This document shows, in pieces, positions 43,629-52,600 of a stretch of 64,000 bases of DNA. Source of the DNA: JAKOVR01 sp031415655 (GTDB lineage: Bacteria; Actinomycetota; Acidimicrobiia; Acidimicrobiales; Acidimicrobilacustridaceae); NCBI GenBank assembly GCA_031415655.1, contig JANOSD010000084.1, positions 51,776 through 115,775 on the forward strand. The letters run 5' to 3'. The position numbers and the translations under genes were made by a program. The notes beneath the pieces were generated by a model. It worked only from the letters and a program-made list of their open reading frames with translations, was not told the DNA's origin and made no database searches. Every line of letters starts with the position of its first letter. Position 1 is the first letter of the stretch.

Positions 43629-44999
43629 TCAGCCCCTTTGGCGGGCGATTCGTGTGACACCGGTGAAGCTGACGGTATAGACGTCTTGGTGCCAACCCGG
43701 GCAAGGGAACAGCACACTCTGGACTGGCGAGCCTGTTGTCGCCCGGTCGAGTTCAGCGCCGGTTTCGATATCGCGAAACACCACACTGTCGACGCCTGTC
43801 GCGACATCAAAGTGTCCGGAGACCAGCACCCCTTCGGCAGCCCAGAGGAGGAGATGGGAACCATGGGCTTGCGAGTGGGACCACATCGGGTTTGACCCGA
43901 CACCTTCGCTGATGCGCCAAGCGGCGAGGGTGCAATGGCCGGAGTCGAATCCCACCACGATGTCGCGGTCGACATCGATGAGTGGTGGGTTGGCGATCAC
44001 GCCGCCGGGTCTTCCGCACACATTTCGAAAATTGGGAGGCCAGGCCGCGTTCGCCGCCGGGGATTGACCAGGGACCGAAAGCTGGACAAGGTGCAGCGGG
44101 CTCGCGTTGGGATCATCGGTGTGCAGGCCCACGAAGTTGCCCGTTCCGGCCATGTCCTCTGAGCCTGCCCCGTTGTCGAGAAACCAAACAGCATCGGGCG
44201 TGACGACCGGGTCCCATCCGTAGGTTTGCCCCTCGTACTGGAGGTACGTGCTGCTGGAGATCGGCTCGGACTCCGGGTGCTCTTGGTTCGGATCGACGAA
44301 CCACACTCGGGTATCGCCGACCGCGACGATGCGGCCGAAGTGGTCGACCGAGAGGCGCGCAACGGAACCTTCGGGCAGTTCTGTCCGATGCAGGATGGTG
44401 AGATCCTCGGGGTCGAGGAACACGAGCTCGCTGCCCCCCACCGAGTCGGGAAGGTGCAGCAGGCGGCCGTCGTTCTCCATTCGCGAGCCGATGTCTTTCA
44501 TGACGAGCGTGCCGTCGGGGAGGATCACCAACGAGTTGTATGGACGATCCCGGGGGAGCTCGATGGACGAGATCAGGGAGCAGTCGGGCGCCAGTCGATG
44601 GCACCATCGCCCGTACGTGACGTAGAGCGACCCGTTGGCGTGGCACGCCAAACCACCGGGCCAGAAGAGTCCACCGGGCAAGGTGGGCGACGCCTCGATC
44701 GTGTTCAAGGTGATCGGGTCGATTCGTTCCACCATCGATGTGGTGTCGGTGCCGCCGAGCGACGATGCGAGCAGATAGACCTCGCCGGGGTCGCGCAGCA
44801 CACACATGGTGGCGCCCAAGACCATTCGACTGGTGACCGTGAGGGGGTGTTCGGTGGCGTCTTCAGTTCCGAACGGCGTTGTCAGCCCGCGAACGGTGGC
44901 CAGCCGTTGGGGGCCACCGTCCTCACCGGGCCAAGGACTGAGAAAGTAGCCGGGGTTCGGTACCGGATTGGCGGGGTGTTCGAGTGCGGTCGTCATCAT
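43629..44999 (-). CDS. Propeller-like protein of unknown function
   Basis: 456 residues without signal peptide or membrane helix. Repeated segments such as GSLYVTYGRWCHRLAPD, GRIVAVGDTRVWFVDP, VVTPDAVWFLDNG and DIVVGFDSGHCTLAAWRIS suggest a beta-propeller, as in SMP-30/NHL-like or quinoprotein-like proteins. Several Trp, His and Cys residues are spread over it, but I cannot name a family. It begins 36 bases after the sulfatase stop on the same strand, so the two are probably one operon and may act on one substrate. Confidence 0.7.
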   Translation of the reverse strand: MMTTALEHPANPVPNPGYFLSPWPGEDGGPQRLATVRGLTTPFGTEDATEHPLTVTSRMVLGATMCVLRDPGEVYLLASSLGGTDTTSMVERIDPITLNTIEASPTLPGGLFWPGGLACHANGSLYVTYGRWCHRLAPDCSLISSIELPRDRPYNSLVILPDGTLVMKDIGSRMENDGRLLHLPDSVGGSELVFLDPEDLTILHRTELPEGSVARLSVDHFGRIVAVGDTRVWFVDPNQEHPESEPISSSTYLQYEGQTYGWDPVVTPDAVWFLDNGAGSEDMAGTGNFVGLHTDDPNASPLHLVQLSVPGQSPAANAAWPPNFRNVCGRPGGVIANPPLIDVDRDIVVGFDSGHCTLAAWRISEGVGSNPMWSHSQAHGSHLLLWAAEGVLVSGHFDVATGVDSVVFRDIETGAELDRATTGSPVQSVLFPCPGWHQDVYTVSFTGVTRIARQRG

Positions 45000-45034
45000 C
45001 GTGGTGTTCGGGATCGTGGCCTCGGGATCGTGGC

Positions 45035-46603
45035 TCAGCCGACCAGGCCAACCTTCGCTAGCTTTCGTTTCAGGGGCCGTAGACCCTCATCTTCGAGCAG
45101 TGCGACCATGTCGGACTGCACACCGGCGAAGGCGGGATCGTCCCACCGGTTCACGAGCTCGGCAGGGTCATCGTCGAGGTCGTAGAGCTCCGCGATCCCA
45201 TCGGGGGTGTCGAGATTGCGGGTGAGCTTGTAGCGCGTGGTGGTGATGGTGCGGAGTGGAAGTTTGAACATCACCTCGAAGTCATCTTCGGTGAGTACCC
45301 ATTCGCGGGCACTACCCGGCGTACCGCCGCCGGTGAAACCCGGTAACACTCCGCCCTCGCAATACTCGGGCACCGGCAGGCCGGACGCGGCGAGGAGCGT
45401 CGGTTGGAGGTCGATGGTGCCGACGGGGTCGGTGACGACCGAACCGGGTTCGGCCGTGACACCAGGACCGCGAGCGATCATCGCGACCTTGAGCAACTCG
45501 TCGTAGTGAAGGGGTCCTTTGAAGATCAGCTTGTGGGCGCCGAGGTATTCGCCGTGATCCGTGGTCATCACCACAAGCGTGTCGTCGGCGATCCCGAGGT
45601 CATCGAGGGTGTCGAGGATGCGGCCGATGTTGTGATCGAGTTGGCTGATCATGCCGAAGTAGGCCGCCGTGAGCTTGGCCAGTTCTTGGTCCGAGTAGGT
45701 GGCGCCGCCCGGGTTGGCCCACTCGAACTGCTGCCCACGGTTCCCGAGTGACCACATTTCGTGCAGAGCGGGTTTGTTGGCGAAGGTCTCGGCGGCACGG
45801 TCGGGGAGGAGTTCCATCACATCGGCGGGGTCGTACATGTCGAACCATTTGGCCGGCGGATCCATCGGGTGATGCGGATCGGTGAAGCTCACCCAGCCGA
45901 AGAACGGTTCGTTGCTCGTGGCCTGTTCCTTCACCCAATCGATCGCCGTGTCGGCGACCCACGTCGTGGGGTGTTCTTCTTCGGGGATCTCCGATCGCCA
46001 CGTCTGGGTGTGGTCCCACCTTGCGCCGGCGGCTTCGGGTTGCATGAGGCGGAGCATCTCGTTCCCCTGCGAGTGGCCATTGCGATAGAGCCACCGGCCG
46101 TAGTGCAGGCCCATCGGCGCGGGGCCGAAACACCACGAAAAGTTGCCCATGAGCGGTGCGACCCGCATGGCGTGACCGAAGAGGAGCAGTTGCACGTAGT
46201 CGAAGCCGAAGTACGGCCCCGTCCATCCGTCGGGCATCGAACCCGAGTCAGCGACCGATTCGTACCTACCGGTGGGAAAGTACGGGAACGTGGAAGCGAA
46301 GTGGGCCTTCCCGAAGTAGCCGGTTCGATAGCCCGCCTCGCCGAACCGAGTCGCAACGGATCGCTCCGTGGCATCTTCCGGAAGGTCGATTCCGTTGAAG
46401 GTCACGCCGTGGGTGGAGCCGTATTGTCCGGTGAGGATCGTGGCCCGGGCGGGTTGGCAAAAGGGGTGTTGGGTTCGACACGCGTCGTACCGAACGCCTT
46501 CGGCGGCCAGTCGGTCGAGATTGGGGGTCTGGCACACCGGATTGCCGTACGCCCCGATCGATTTGGCCTGTTGCTGATCGGTCGTGATCAGGAGGACGTT
46601 CAC
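45035..46603 (-). CDS. Type I sulfatase (Cys-type)
   Basis: 522 residues of the alkaline-phosphatase/sulfatase fold. The active site CQPAR at 49-53 is the Cys form of C/S-x-P-x-R, whose Cys becomes formylglycine. Other motifs: LLITTDQQQAKSIGAYGNPVCQTPNLDRLA at the N-terminus, SFTDPHHPMDPP and VMTTDHGEYLGAHKL (metal binding). No signal peptide is evident, so it would be cytoplasmic, like choline-sulfatase-type enzymes. The GTG at 46603 has GAGGAGA upstream. No separate formylglycine-generating enzyme gene is in the window. Confidence 0.92.
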   Translation of the reverse strand: MNVLLITTDQQQAKSIGAYGNPVCQTPNLDRLAAEGVRYDACRTQHPFCQPARATILTGQYGSTHGVTFNGIDLPEDATERSVATRFGEAGYRTGYFGKAHFASTFPYFPTGRYESVADSGSMPDGWTGPYFGFDYVQLLLFGHAMRVAPLMGNFSWCFGPAPMGLHYGRWLYRNGHSQGNEMLRLMQPEAAGARWDHTQTWRSEIPEEEHPTTWVADTAIDWVKEQATSNEPFFGWVSFTDPHHPMDPPAKWFDMYDPADVMELLPDRAAETFANKPALHEMWSLGNRGQQFEWANPGGATYSDQELAKLTAAYFGMISQLDHNIGRILDTLDDLGIADDTLVVMTTDHGEYLGAHKLIFKGPLHYDELLKVAMIARGPGVTAEPGSVVTDPVGTIDLQPTLLAASGLPVPEYCEGGVLPGFTGGGTPGSAREWVLTEDDFEVMFKLPLRTITTTRYKLTRNLDTPDGIAELYDLDDDPAELVNRWDDPAFAGVQSDMVALLEDEGLRPLKRKLAKVGLVG

Positions 46604-46645
46604 GGAAGTCTCCTCGCGGCCAACAAACTGTTGACACTGAGCATG

Positions 46646-46674
46646 ACAATATCCGGCGATTTGATGGCGGTCAA
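46646..46674 (-). promoter_or_regulatory. Promoter of the sulfatase operon
   Basis: On the minus strand TTGACC (46674-46669) and TATTGT (46651-46646) are 17 bases apart, a good sigma-70-type pair, ~43 bases upstream of the GTG at 46603. Confidence 0.6.
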
Positions 46675-46799
46675 GGGGGGCGGCCAAACGACCGAGTCGG
46701 CTTCGATCATCAATACATACTCATGTTTTTGGCGATAGAAGCGACGAACACGTCTGCCTGGAGCGATACCAATTGCCATATGTACGCGATATATGCCTG

Positions 46800-46829
46800 T
46801 TGACAATGTCACATCAATCGATGTAAACG
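46800..46829 (+). promoter_or_regulatory. Promoter of the glycan locus
   Basis: TTGACA (46800-46805) and TAAACG (46824-46829) are 18 bases apart, about 70 bases before the GT2 start. A small dyad TGACA-A-TGTCA covers the -35. The region around it (46690-46840) is clearly more AT-rich than the coding sequence. Confidence 0.55.
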
Positions 46830-46897
46830 TTCTCTGACGAGTGGTCCAAACGACCTACGTCGACACACGGCCTACTTTTTTGAGGGGACAGAACCGG

Positions 46898-47806
46898 ATG
46901 CAAAACGTGAGCATCGTGATACCGGCCTACAACGAGGCTGTCAGGTTGGCGGTTTCGCTTCCGGCGCTTGAAGCGGGTCTCCGCTTGTACCAGCCCATCG
47001 AAGTGATCGTGGTCGATGATGGCAGCACCGATGCCACCTCGCAGGTGGCGATTGAAATGCTGGCCGGGTGGCCGAGCGCCACCGTCGTCCGGCTCCCCTG
47101 GAATGGCGGAAAGGGGGCCGCGGTTCGGGCTGGAGTCGCCGTCGCCACGGGCGATGTACTGGTCTTTATGGACGCCGACCTCTCTGCGGACATCGCCGAC
47201 CTACCCCGACTGGTCGCCAGCCTTGAACATGCTGACATTGCCCTCGGGTCGAGGGCAGTCGCTGGCTCGAACGCGGTCTACGACAAGTCGCTCCGCCGGT
47301 TTACCAGCAAGGTCTTCAATGATCTGGCTTGCGGTATCGCGGGTATCTCGGCGTCGGACACCCAGTGTGGATTTAAGGCCTTTCGCACGCCCGTCGCCAA
47401 GATGTTGTTTCACCTGTGCGAAGTCGATGGTTTCGCCTTCGACGTGGAGGTACTCGCCCTCGCTGATCTGCTCGGGTATCGCGCCGTCGAGGTGGCGGTG
47501 GGCTGGCGGGAAGACGCGGGCAGCAAGGTCGATCCGATACGCGACGCTCGGCGGATGTTGAGCGACGTGGTGCGTATCCGTCGCCGTTGTAGCCAGCTGT
47601 CATCGACGCTGGTACATCGGCCCACGGGGGCTGCCGTGCCCGACGACGATGTGGAGGCGGCGCCGCAACCATGTGCGCAACTTCCTTTGGGGCCACAACT
47701 GGTGATTGATCTCACCGAACCGCGCCGAACCGTGTCCGTCGCTGCGGTTGCCAAATGTACGGACCTCGCGTCCGGGGCCGTGGTGACCGGTTTTCGGCCC
47801 CGCTGA
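46898..47806 (+). CDS. GT2 glycosyltransferase, dolichyl-phosphate-sugar-synthase type
   Basis: 302 residues. The GT-A fold is clear: VSIVIPAYNEAVRLAVSLPAL, IEVIVVDDGSTDAT, NGGKGAAVRAGVAVATGDVLVFMDADLSADI (DxD), then SDTQCGFKAFR and DGFAFDVEVLALADLLGYRAVEVAVGWRED, as in polyprenyl-phosphate mannose/glucose synthases. The last ~80 residues are not conserved. No C-terminal membrane helices are seen. It probably charges a polyprenyl phosphate with a sugar for the transferase encoded downstream. The start at 46898 follows GAGGGG. Confidence 0.9.
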   Translation: MQNVSIVIPAYNEAVRLAVSLPALEAGLRLYQPIEVIVVDDGSTDATSQVAIEMLAGWPSATVVRLPWNGGKGAAVRAGVAVATGDVLVFMDADLSADIADLPRLVASLEHADIALGSRAVAGSNAVYDKSLRRFTSKVFNDLACGIAGISASDTQCGFKAFRTPVAKMLFHLCEVDGFAFDVEVLALADLLGYRAVEVAVGWREDAGSKVDPIRDARRMLSDVVRIRRRCSQLSSTLVHRPTGAAVPDDDVEAAPQPCAQLPLGPQLVIDLTEPRRTVSVAAVAKCTDLASGAVVTGFRPR

Positions 47807-47827
47807 CCGGCCGGCGAGAGGAACCAA

Positions 47828-49642
47828 GTGCACATCGTCTTCTACGCCTGGCGCGACCTCGCGCACCCCAACGCCGGTGGTAGCGAGGTGGTCGTCGACA
47901 CCCTCGCCCGACAACTTCAAGCGCGTGGCCACGACTTCACGTTGGCCTGCGGCGGCCCGGTGGCAGACCGCTCCTATCCGGTGGTCGATCTCGGCTCTAC
48001 CTACACCCAGTACATCAAGGCTCCTTTGGCGCACCGGCGCGGGCTGCATGAGGCTGACCTTGCCGTCGACGTGGTGAACGGCATGCCGTACTTCACGCCC
48101 CTGTGGCGCAAGGGGCCATCGTTGGCGTTGGTGCACCACGTGCATGACGAGCAATGGGGCCACTACTTCTCGCCGCCGGTTGCGAAGGTCGGGCGTTTTC
48201 TCGAATGCGATGTGATGCCGAGGGTGTATCGACGGCAGCGGTTCCTCACCATCTCGGCCTCATCGCGCGACAGCCTGGTGGGGATTGGAATACACCGGGA
48301 ACGCATCCATGTCATGCACAATGGGCTCGACGCTGACGCCTTCGATGCGGATGGGGAAAAAGCGGCGGAGCCCACCTTTTTGGCGCTGGCACGACTGGCG
48401 CCCAACAAACGCGTGGATCTTCTCCTTGATGCTTGGGAGCGGGTTCGACCGATCACCGGTGGCACGTTGGTGATCGCCGGAGATGGCCCCGATCTTGCCT
48501 CCCTACAAGCACAGGCGGGGGCAGATGTGGTCTTTGTCGGTCGAGTCGACGAACCGACGAAACGGCGTTTGCTCCGCGAAGCTTGGGTGCTCGTCCATCC
48601 TGCGTTGCAAGAGGGATGGGGGCTCGTGATCATGGAGGCAGCGGCGCAGGAAACGCCGGCTATCGGGTTCGATGTTGTGGGTGTGCGCGACACAATCGTT
48701 GATGGTCTCACTGGTGAGCTGGCAACCACGGTTGATCAATTCGTTGACCGGTGGATCGCCCTCACCAGCGACCATGCTCGGCGGGCGGCACTGGGCGAAC
48801 ACGCACAACTCCGAGCGCGGGAGTTCACCTGGGACGCCGCTGTCGATACCTTCGAGAAGGCAGCCGAAGCAGCGATCCAGGACAGCGAGGCGCCGGCGCC
48901 CGTCGTGCGAAAGGCGACGTGGAGACGTAGCCAGAAACTCTTCTCTCTCTTCCGCAACGAGCAGACCGATCCGGACACCTTCTACACCTACCTCGCCAAC
49001 GACACGGTGGAACACCTCGCCAGCGTCATCGACCTCGCCGGCGCCCGGTGCGCCGACGTCGGCGGCGGTCCGGGGTACACCGCGGAGGCCCTTAGTGCCG
49101 CCGGCGCCTCCTGCATCGTCGTGGAGTATGCGTTCGAGGAACTGTTGTTACACGAACGCCAGCCCGATGTTGCCGTGCAAGGTGATGGATGCGCGCTTCC
49201 GCTCGCCACCGGCTCGGTAGATCTGTGCCACAGCTCCAACGTGCTCGAACATGTGCCCGACCCCTGGGCCATGCTGAGCGAGATGTCGCGGGTGCTCCGC
49301 CCGGATCACGGCGTTGGCTACATGACGTTCACCAATTGGTACTCGCCGTGGGGCGGTCATGAGACATCGCCCTACCACTACCTCGGAGGTCACCGAGCGG
49401 CACGCCGCTTCGAGGCTCGTAACGGTCACGCTCCAAAGAACAAGTTTGGGGAGAGTCTGCACGCGCTCCATATCGCCGAGGTGCGGCGGTGGTTCGCCGC
49501 CCGTCCCGACGTCGAGGTGCTCTGGATGGGACCGCGCTATCTCCCCGACCAGTTGCGCTGGATCAGCAGTGTGCCGGCCTTGCGAGAGGTCATCACTTGG
49601 AATCTCGCCGTGATGTTTCGACGGCGTTCGGACGCCTTGTGA
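47828..49642 (+). CDS. GT4 glycosyltransferase fused to a SAM methyltransferase
   Basis: 604 residues. Residues 1-~355 form a GT4 (GT-B) transferase: HPNAGGSEVVVDTLARQL, FLTISASSRDSLVGIGI, FLALARLAPNKRVDLLLDAW and the donor site HPALQEGWGLVIMEAAAQETPAIGFDVVGVRDTI. Residues ~375-604 form a class I methyltransferase: CADVGGGPGYTAEALSAAG, VVEYAFEELLL, DLCHSSNVLEHVPDPWAMLSEMSRVLRPDHG. In mycobacteria, as I recall, these are separate neighbouring genes (Rv0225 and Rv0224c). The GTG start has AGAGGA upstream; its stop overlaps the next GTG by four bases. Confidence 0.87.
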   Translation: MHIVFYAWRDLAHPNAGGSEVVVDTLARQLQARGHDFTLACGGPVADRSYPVVDLGSTYTQYIKAPLAHRRGLHEADLAVDVVNGMPYFTPLWRKGPSLALVHHVHDEQWGHYFSPPVAKVGRFLECDVMPRVYRRQRFLTISASSRDSLVGIGIHRERIHVMHNGLDADAFDADGEKAAEPTFLALARLAPNKRVDLLLDAWERVRPITGGTLVIAGDGPDLASLQAQAGADVVFVGRVDEPTKRRLLREAWVLVHPALQEGWGLVIMEAAAQETPAIGFDVVGVRDTIVDGLTGELATTVDQFVDRWIALTSDHARRAALGEHAQLRAREFTWDAAVDTFEKAAEAAIQDSEAPAPVVRKATWRRSQKLFSLFRNEQTDPDTFYTYLANDTVEHLASVIDLAGARCADVGGGPGYTAEALSAAGASCIVVEYAFEELLLHERQPDVAVQGDGCALPLATGSVDLCHSSNVLEHVPDPWAMLSEMSRVLRPDHGVGYMTFTNWYSPWGGHETSPYHYLGGHRAARRFEARNGHAPKNKFGESLHALHIAEVRRWFAARPDVEVLWMGPRYLPDQLRWISSVPALREVITWNLAVMFRRRSDAL

Positions 49643-52600
49643 TCGACACCCGTCGTCGAGATGCGACGGCATTTTGGCTCAGCGTGATCGCGGTGGCCTC
49701 GTCCTCGATGGTGATGGTCTTGGCGTTGGCGCGTCACCTCGCGCCGGGTGAGCTCGCCACCGTTTCCGCCGTGCTGGCGGTGTCGTTTGTGGGCGCGGTC
49801 CTACCCGTCGCGCTGCAATCCTTGGCGGCGGCACGACGTGCGGCAAACGGCACGTCGACCGACATACCGTGGTCGAGCTTGACGCCGGTTCTGGTGACGG
49901 CTCTGGTGCTTTCCCCGATCGTTGCCACCGCTCTGGGTGTGCCAGTACTGGTGGTTGCGCTGCCTATTGCCCAAGTGGTTCCGGCCTTGTTTGTCGCCGT
50001 GGCCCGGGGGGAGCTCATCGCCCTCGAACGACATCGCACCCTCGCGATGAATCATGTGGTCGAGGCCGCCGTGCGGGTGGGGGCCGGGATCACCTTCGGA
50101 TGGTTCTTTGGCGCGGTGGGTGTGGCCGCCGCGCTGGTGGTCGCCATGGGCGCGGCGCTGGTCACGCTCCGTTATCCCCGTTCCGAGGAGGTGGAAACCG
50201 CCGCGGTGCCGGCCACCCTCGCCGCCCTGGGGGCACTCACGGTGGCGATCCACCTTGACGTGCTGCTCGCTCCTCGCCTGCTCGGTCCCGAAGCAGCCGA
50301 CACGTATGCGGTGGCCGCGCTCCCGGCCAAGGGTGTGTTTCTTGCGTTGATGGCCGCGGGCTGGTTGATCATCCCTTCGGCGGCGTCTCGTTCAGGATGG
50401 CACACGATCCGCCAGCCCGTTTTGCGCACCTTGGCGGCGGGTGTGGCGTTGAGTGTGGGTCTCGTCGCGGCGTTGCCGGTGGTGGTGGCCCTGTTGGGCA
50501 AGGGCCGTCCCGAACCCGTTCTCGCCTTGGTTCTCGGATTGGCCATGGCGGCGGCGGCCGCCACGTGGGTCGGAGTGCAACTTCTGTTGGTGAAGGACTC
50601 CTCCCGGCTCAGCCTGCCACCAACGGTTGGGCTTGGGGCGGCGGTGCTCGTACTAGTTGTAACCGCAGGCGCGCCCGCCTCTTGGGGCGCGGGGCGGCTC
50701 GCGGCGGCAGTGCTGGCCGGACAGGTCGGAGCGCTCACCACCACCCTTGCCGCCCTCTTGAGGGTCGCCAGGGCGACCCCATTCGAACGTTCGCGCCACC
50801 GTGGTCCCCATTGGACCACCACCATCGACCTTCGGAATGTCGGCGGCACACGCCGGATACGCCGCCCGCGCGATGAACTCGAAACCGACGTCGGCCCCGT
50901 TGTTGTCGTTGAGCCGTTGTCGCCGCCCGATGGGGCGGACGCCCCGCAGCCGATTGGCGAACGGACGCCTCGTGTGTGGTTGGGGCTGGGCGCATTTGGC
51001 CTTGTTGTGGCGTGTTTGTTGCAGCAATCAGGCAAGATCGTCCACGAGACCAAACTCGACATGGCCCTCGATCCCGGCCGTTTTCTCGCCCGCACCCTCG
51101 ACTTGTGGGAACCCTCCGCCGACTTCGGCCACGTGCAAAACCAGGCCGTGGGTTACGTGTTCCCGATGGGCCCGTTCTACCTCTTGGGCAACGCCCTCGG
51201 CCTACCCGTCTGGCTTACCCAGCGCCTCTTCATGGCGGCGTTGCTCGTGGCCGCCTTCTGGGGAATGACCCGTTTGGCCGATTGGATGGGCCTCGGTACC
51301 CCCGCTGCCCGAGTGGTGGGGGGACTGGCCTACGCACTGTCTCCCTACATGTTGGCGCGCATCGGCAACACATCAGCGATGGTCACCGGGGCCGCATTTC
51401 TGCCGTGGATTCTCGTGCTGCTGGTTCGTGCGTCGAAGCTCGGTTCAACCCGTCGGGCGGGCGCGCTGGCCGGACTGGCCGTGTTGCTCACCGGCGGGGT
51501 GAATGCCGCGGTCACGGCCGCAGTGTTGGCGGTACCTGTGCTTTGGCTCCTCACTCGCGCGCCCGGACCGCGCCGTCGGTCGTTGGCGCTTTGGTTTCTC
51601 GCCTCGACTGCCCTCGCCACCTTGTGGTGGCTCTTGCCACTGTTCTTTCAGCAACGTTTCGGATTCAACTTCTTGCCCTACACCGAACGCGCCGCAACCA
51701 CCACGGCGTTCACACCGATGGTCGAGGTGCTTCGCGGGACCGCCGACTGGCTCGGCTATCTGAATCTGGGTGAGCCGTGGGTTGCTTCGAGCTGGGACCT
51801 CGTGAGCAATCCCATCACGATCATTGGAACCGGTTTGGTCACGGCGATCGGCCTTGCCGGCCTCGCGCGGCGGGACAACCCCGAGCGCACGTTTCTGCTG
51901 TTGGTGATGGGCGCTGGTGCAATGGCGATCGGTGCCGGCTTCGTATCGGTGTTTGCCAACCCGGTGGCGCCGGTCATGCAAACAATGCTCGATGGTCCGC
52001 TCGGCATGTTTCGCAACGTGTTCAAGTTCACTCCGCTGATCGCCTTTGCCACGGCCCTGGGCGTCACTCACCTGATCGGCTCTGTTTCGTCTTGGAGGGT
52101 CATGCGGGAATACGTGCCGAGGGTGGTGGCGGTAGGGATAATCGTGGTTCTCCTCGGCGCCATGCCGATGCTCTCGGGCAAGGTCGTATCCGCTCATGGT
52201 TTCGACGCCGTGCCGCAGTATTGGCGGGAAGTGGCGGCCTACCACGACACCAACGCCAACGGCAGTCGCTCGTTGCTTCTGCCTGGCACGGCCTTCGGTG
52301 ACTACACGTGGGGTCGTACGAACGACGAGGTTCTTCAGGCGCTCACCGACACCCCGTGGGGTGTTCGCAGTCTGATTCCTCTCGGTTCTGCCGGAGCGAC
52401 CCGATTGCTTGACAGTGTCGATGCGTCGATCGTTCGCGGCGGATCGTATGCGCTGCCGGTCGCGCTGGCTCGGGCCGGTGTGGGCCAGATCATCGTGCGT
52501 AACGATCTGGAGTGGCGACAATGGAACGCCCCTCGGCCGGCACAGGTCCGACGGTCCCTCGATTCCAGCGGGCTCGAGCGGGTCGCGGTGTTCGGCCCCA

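Noticed and set aside
46688..46812. Short minus-strand frame upstream of the sulfatase
   Set aside because: It covers the AT-rich promoter region and lacks a ribosome site; the sulfatase begins at 46603.
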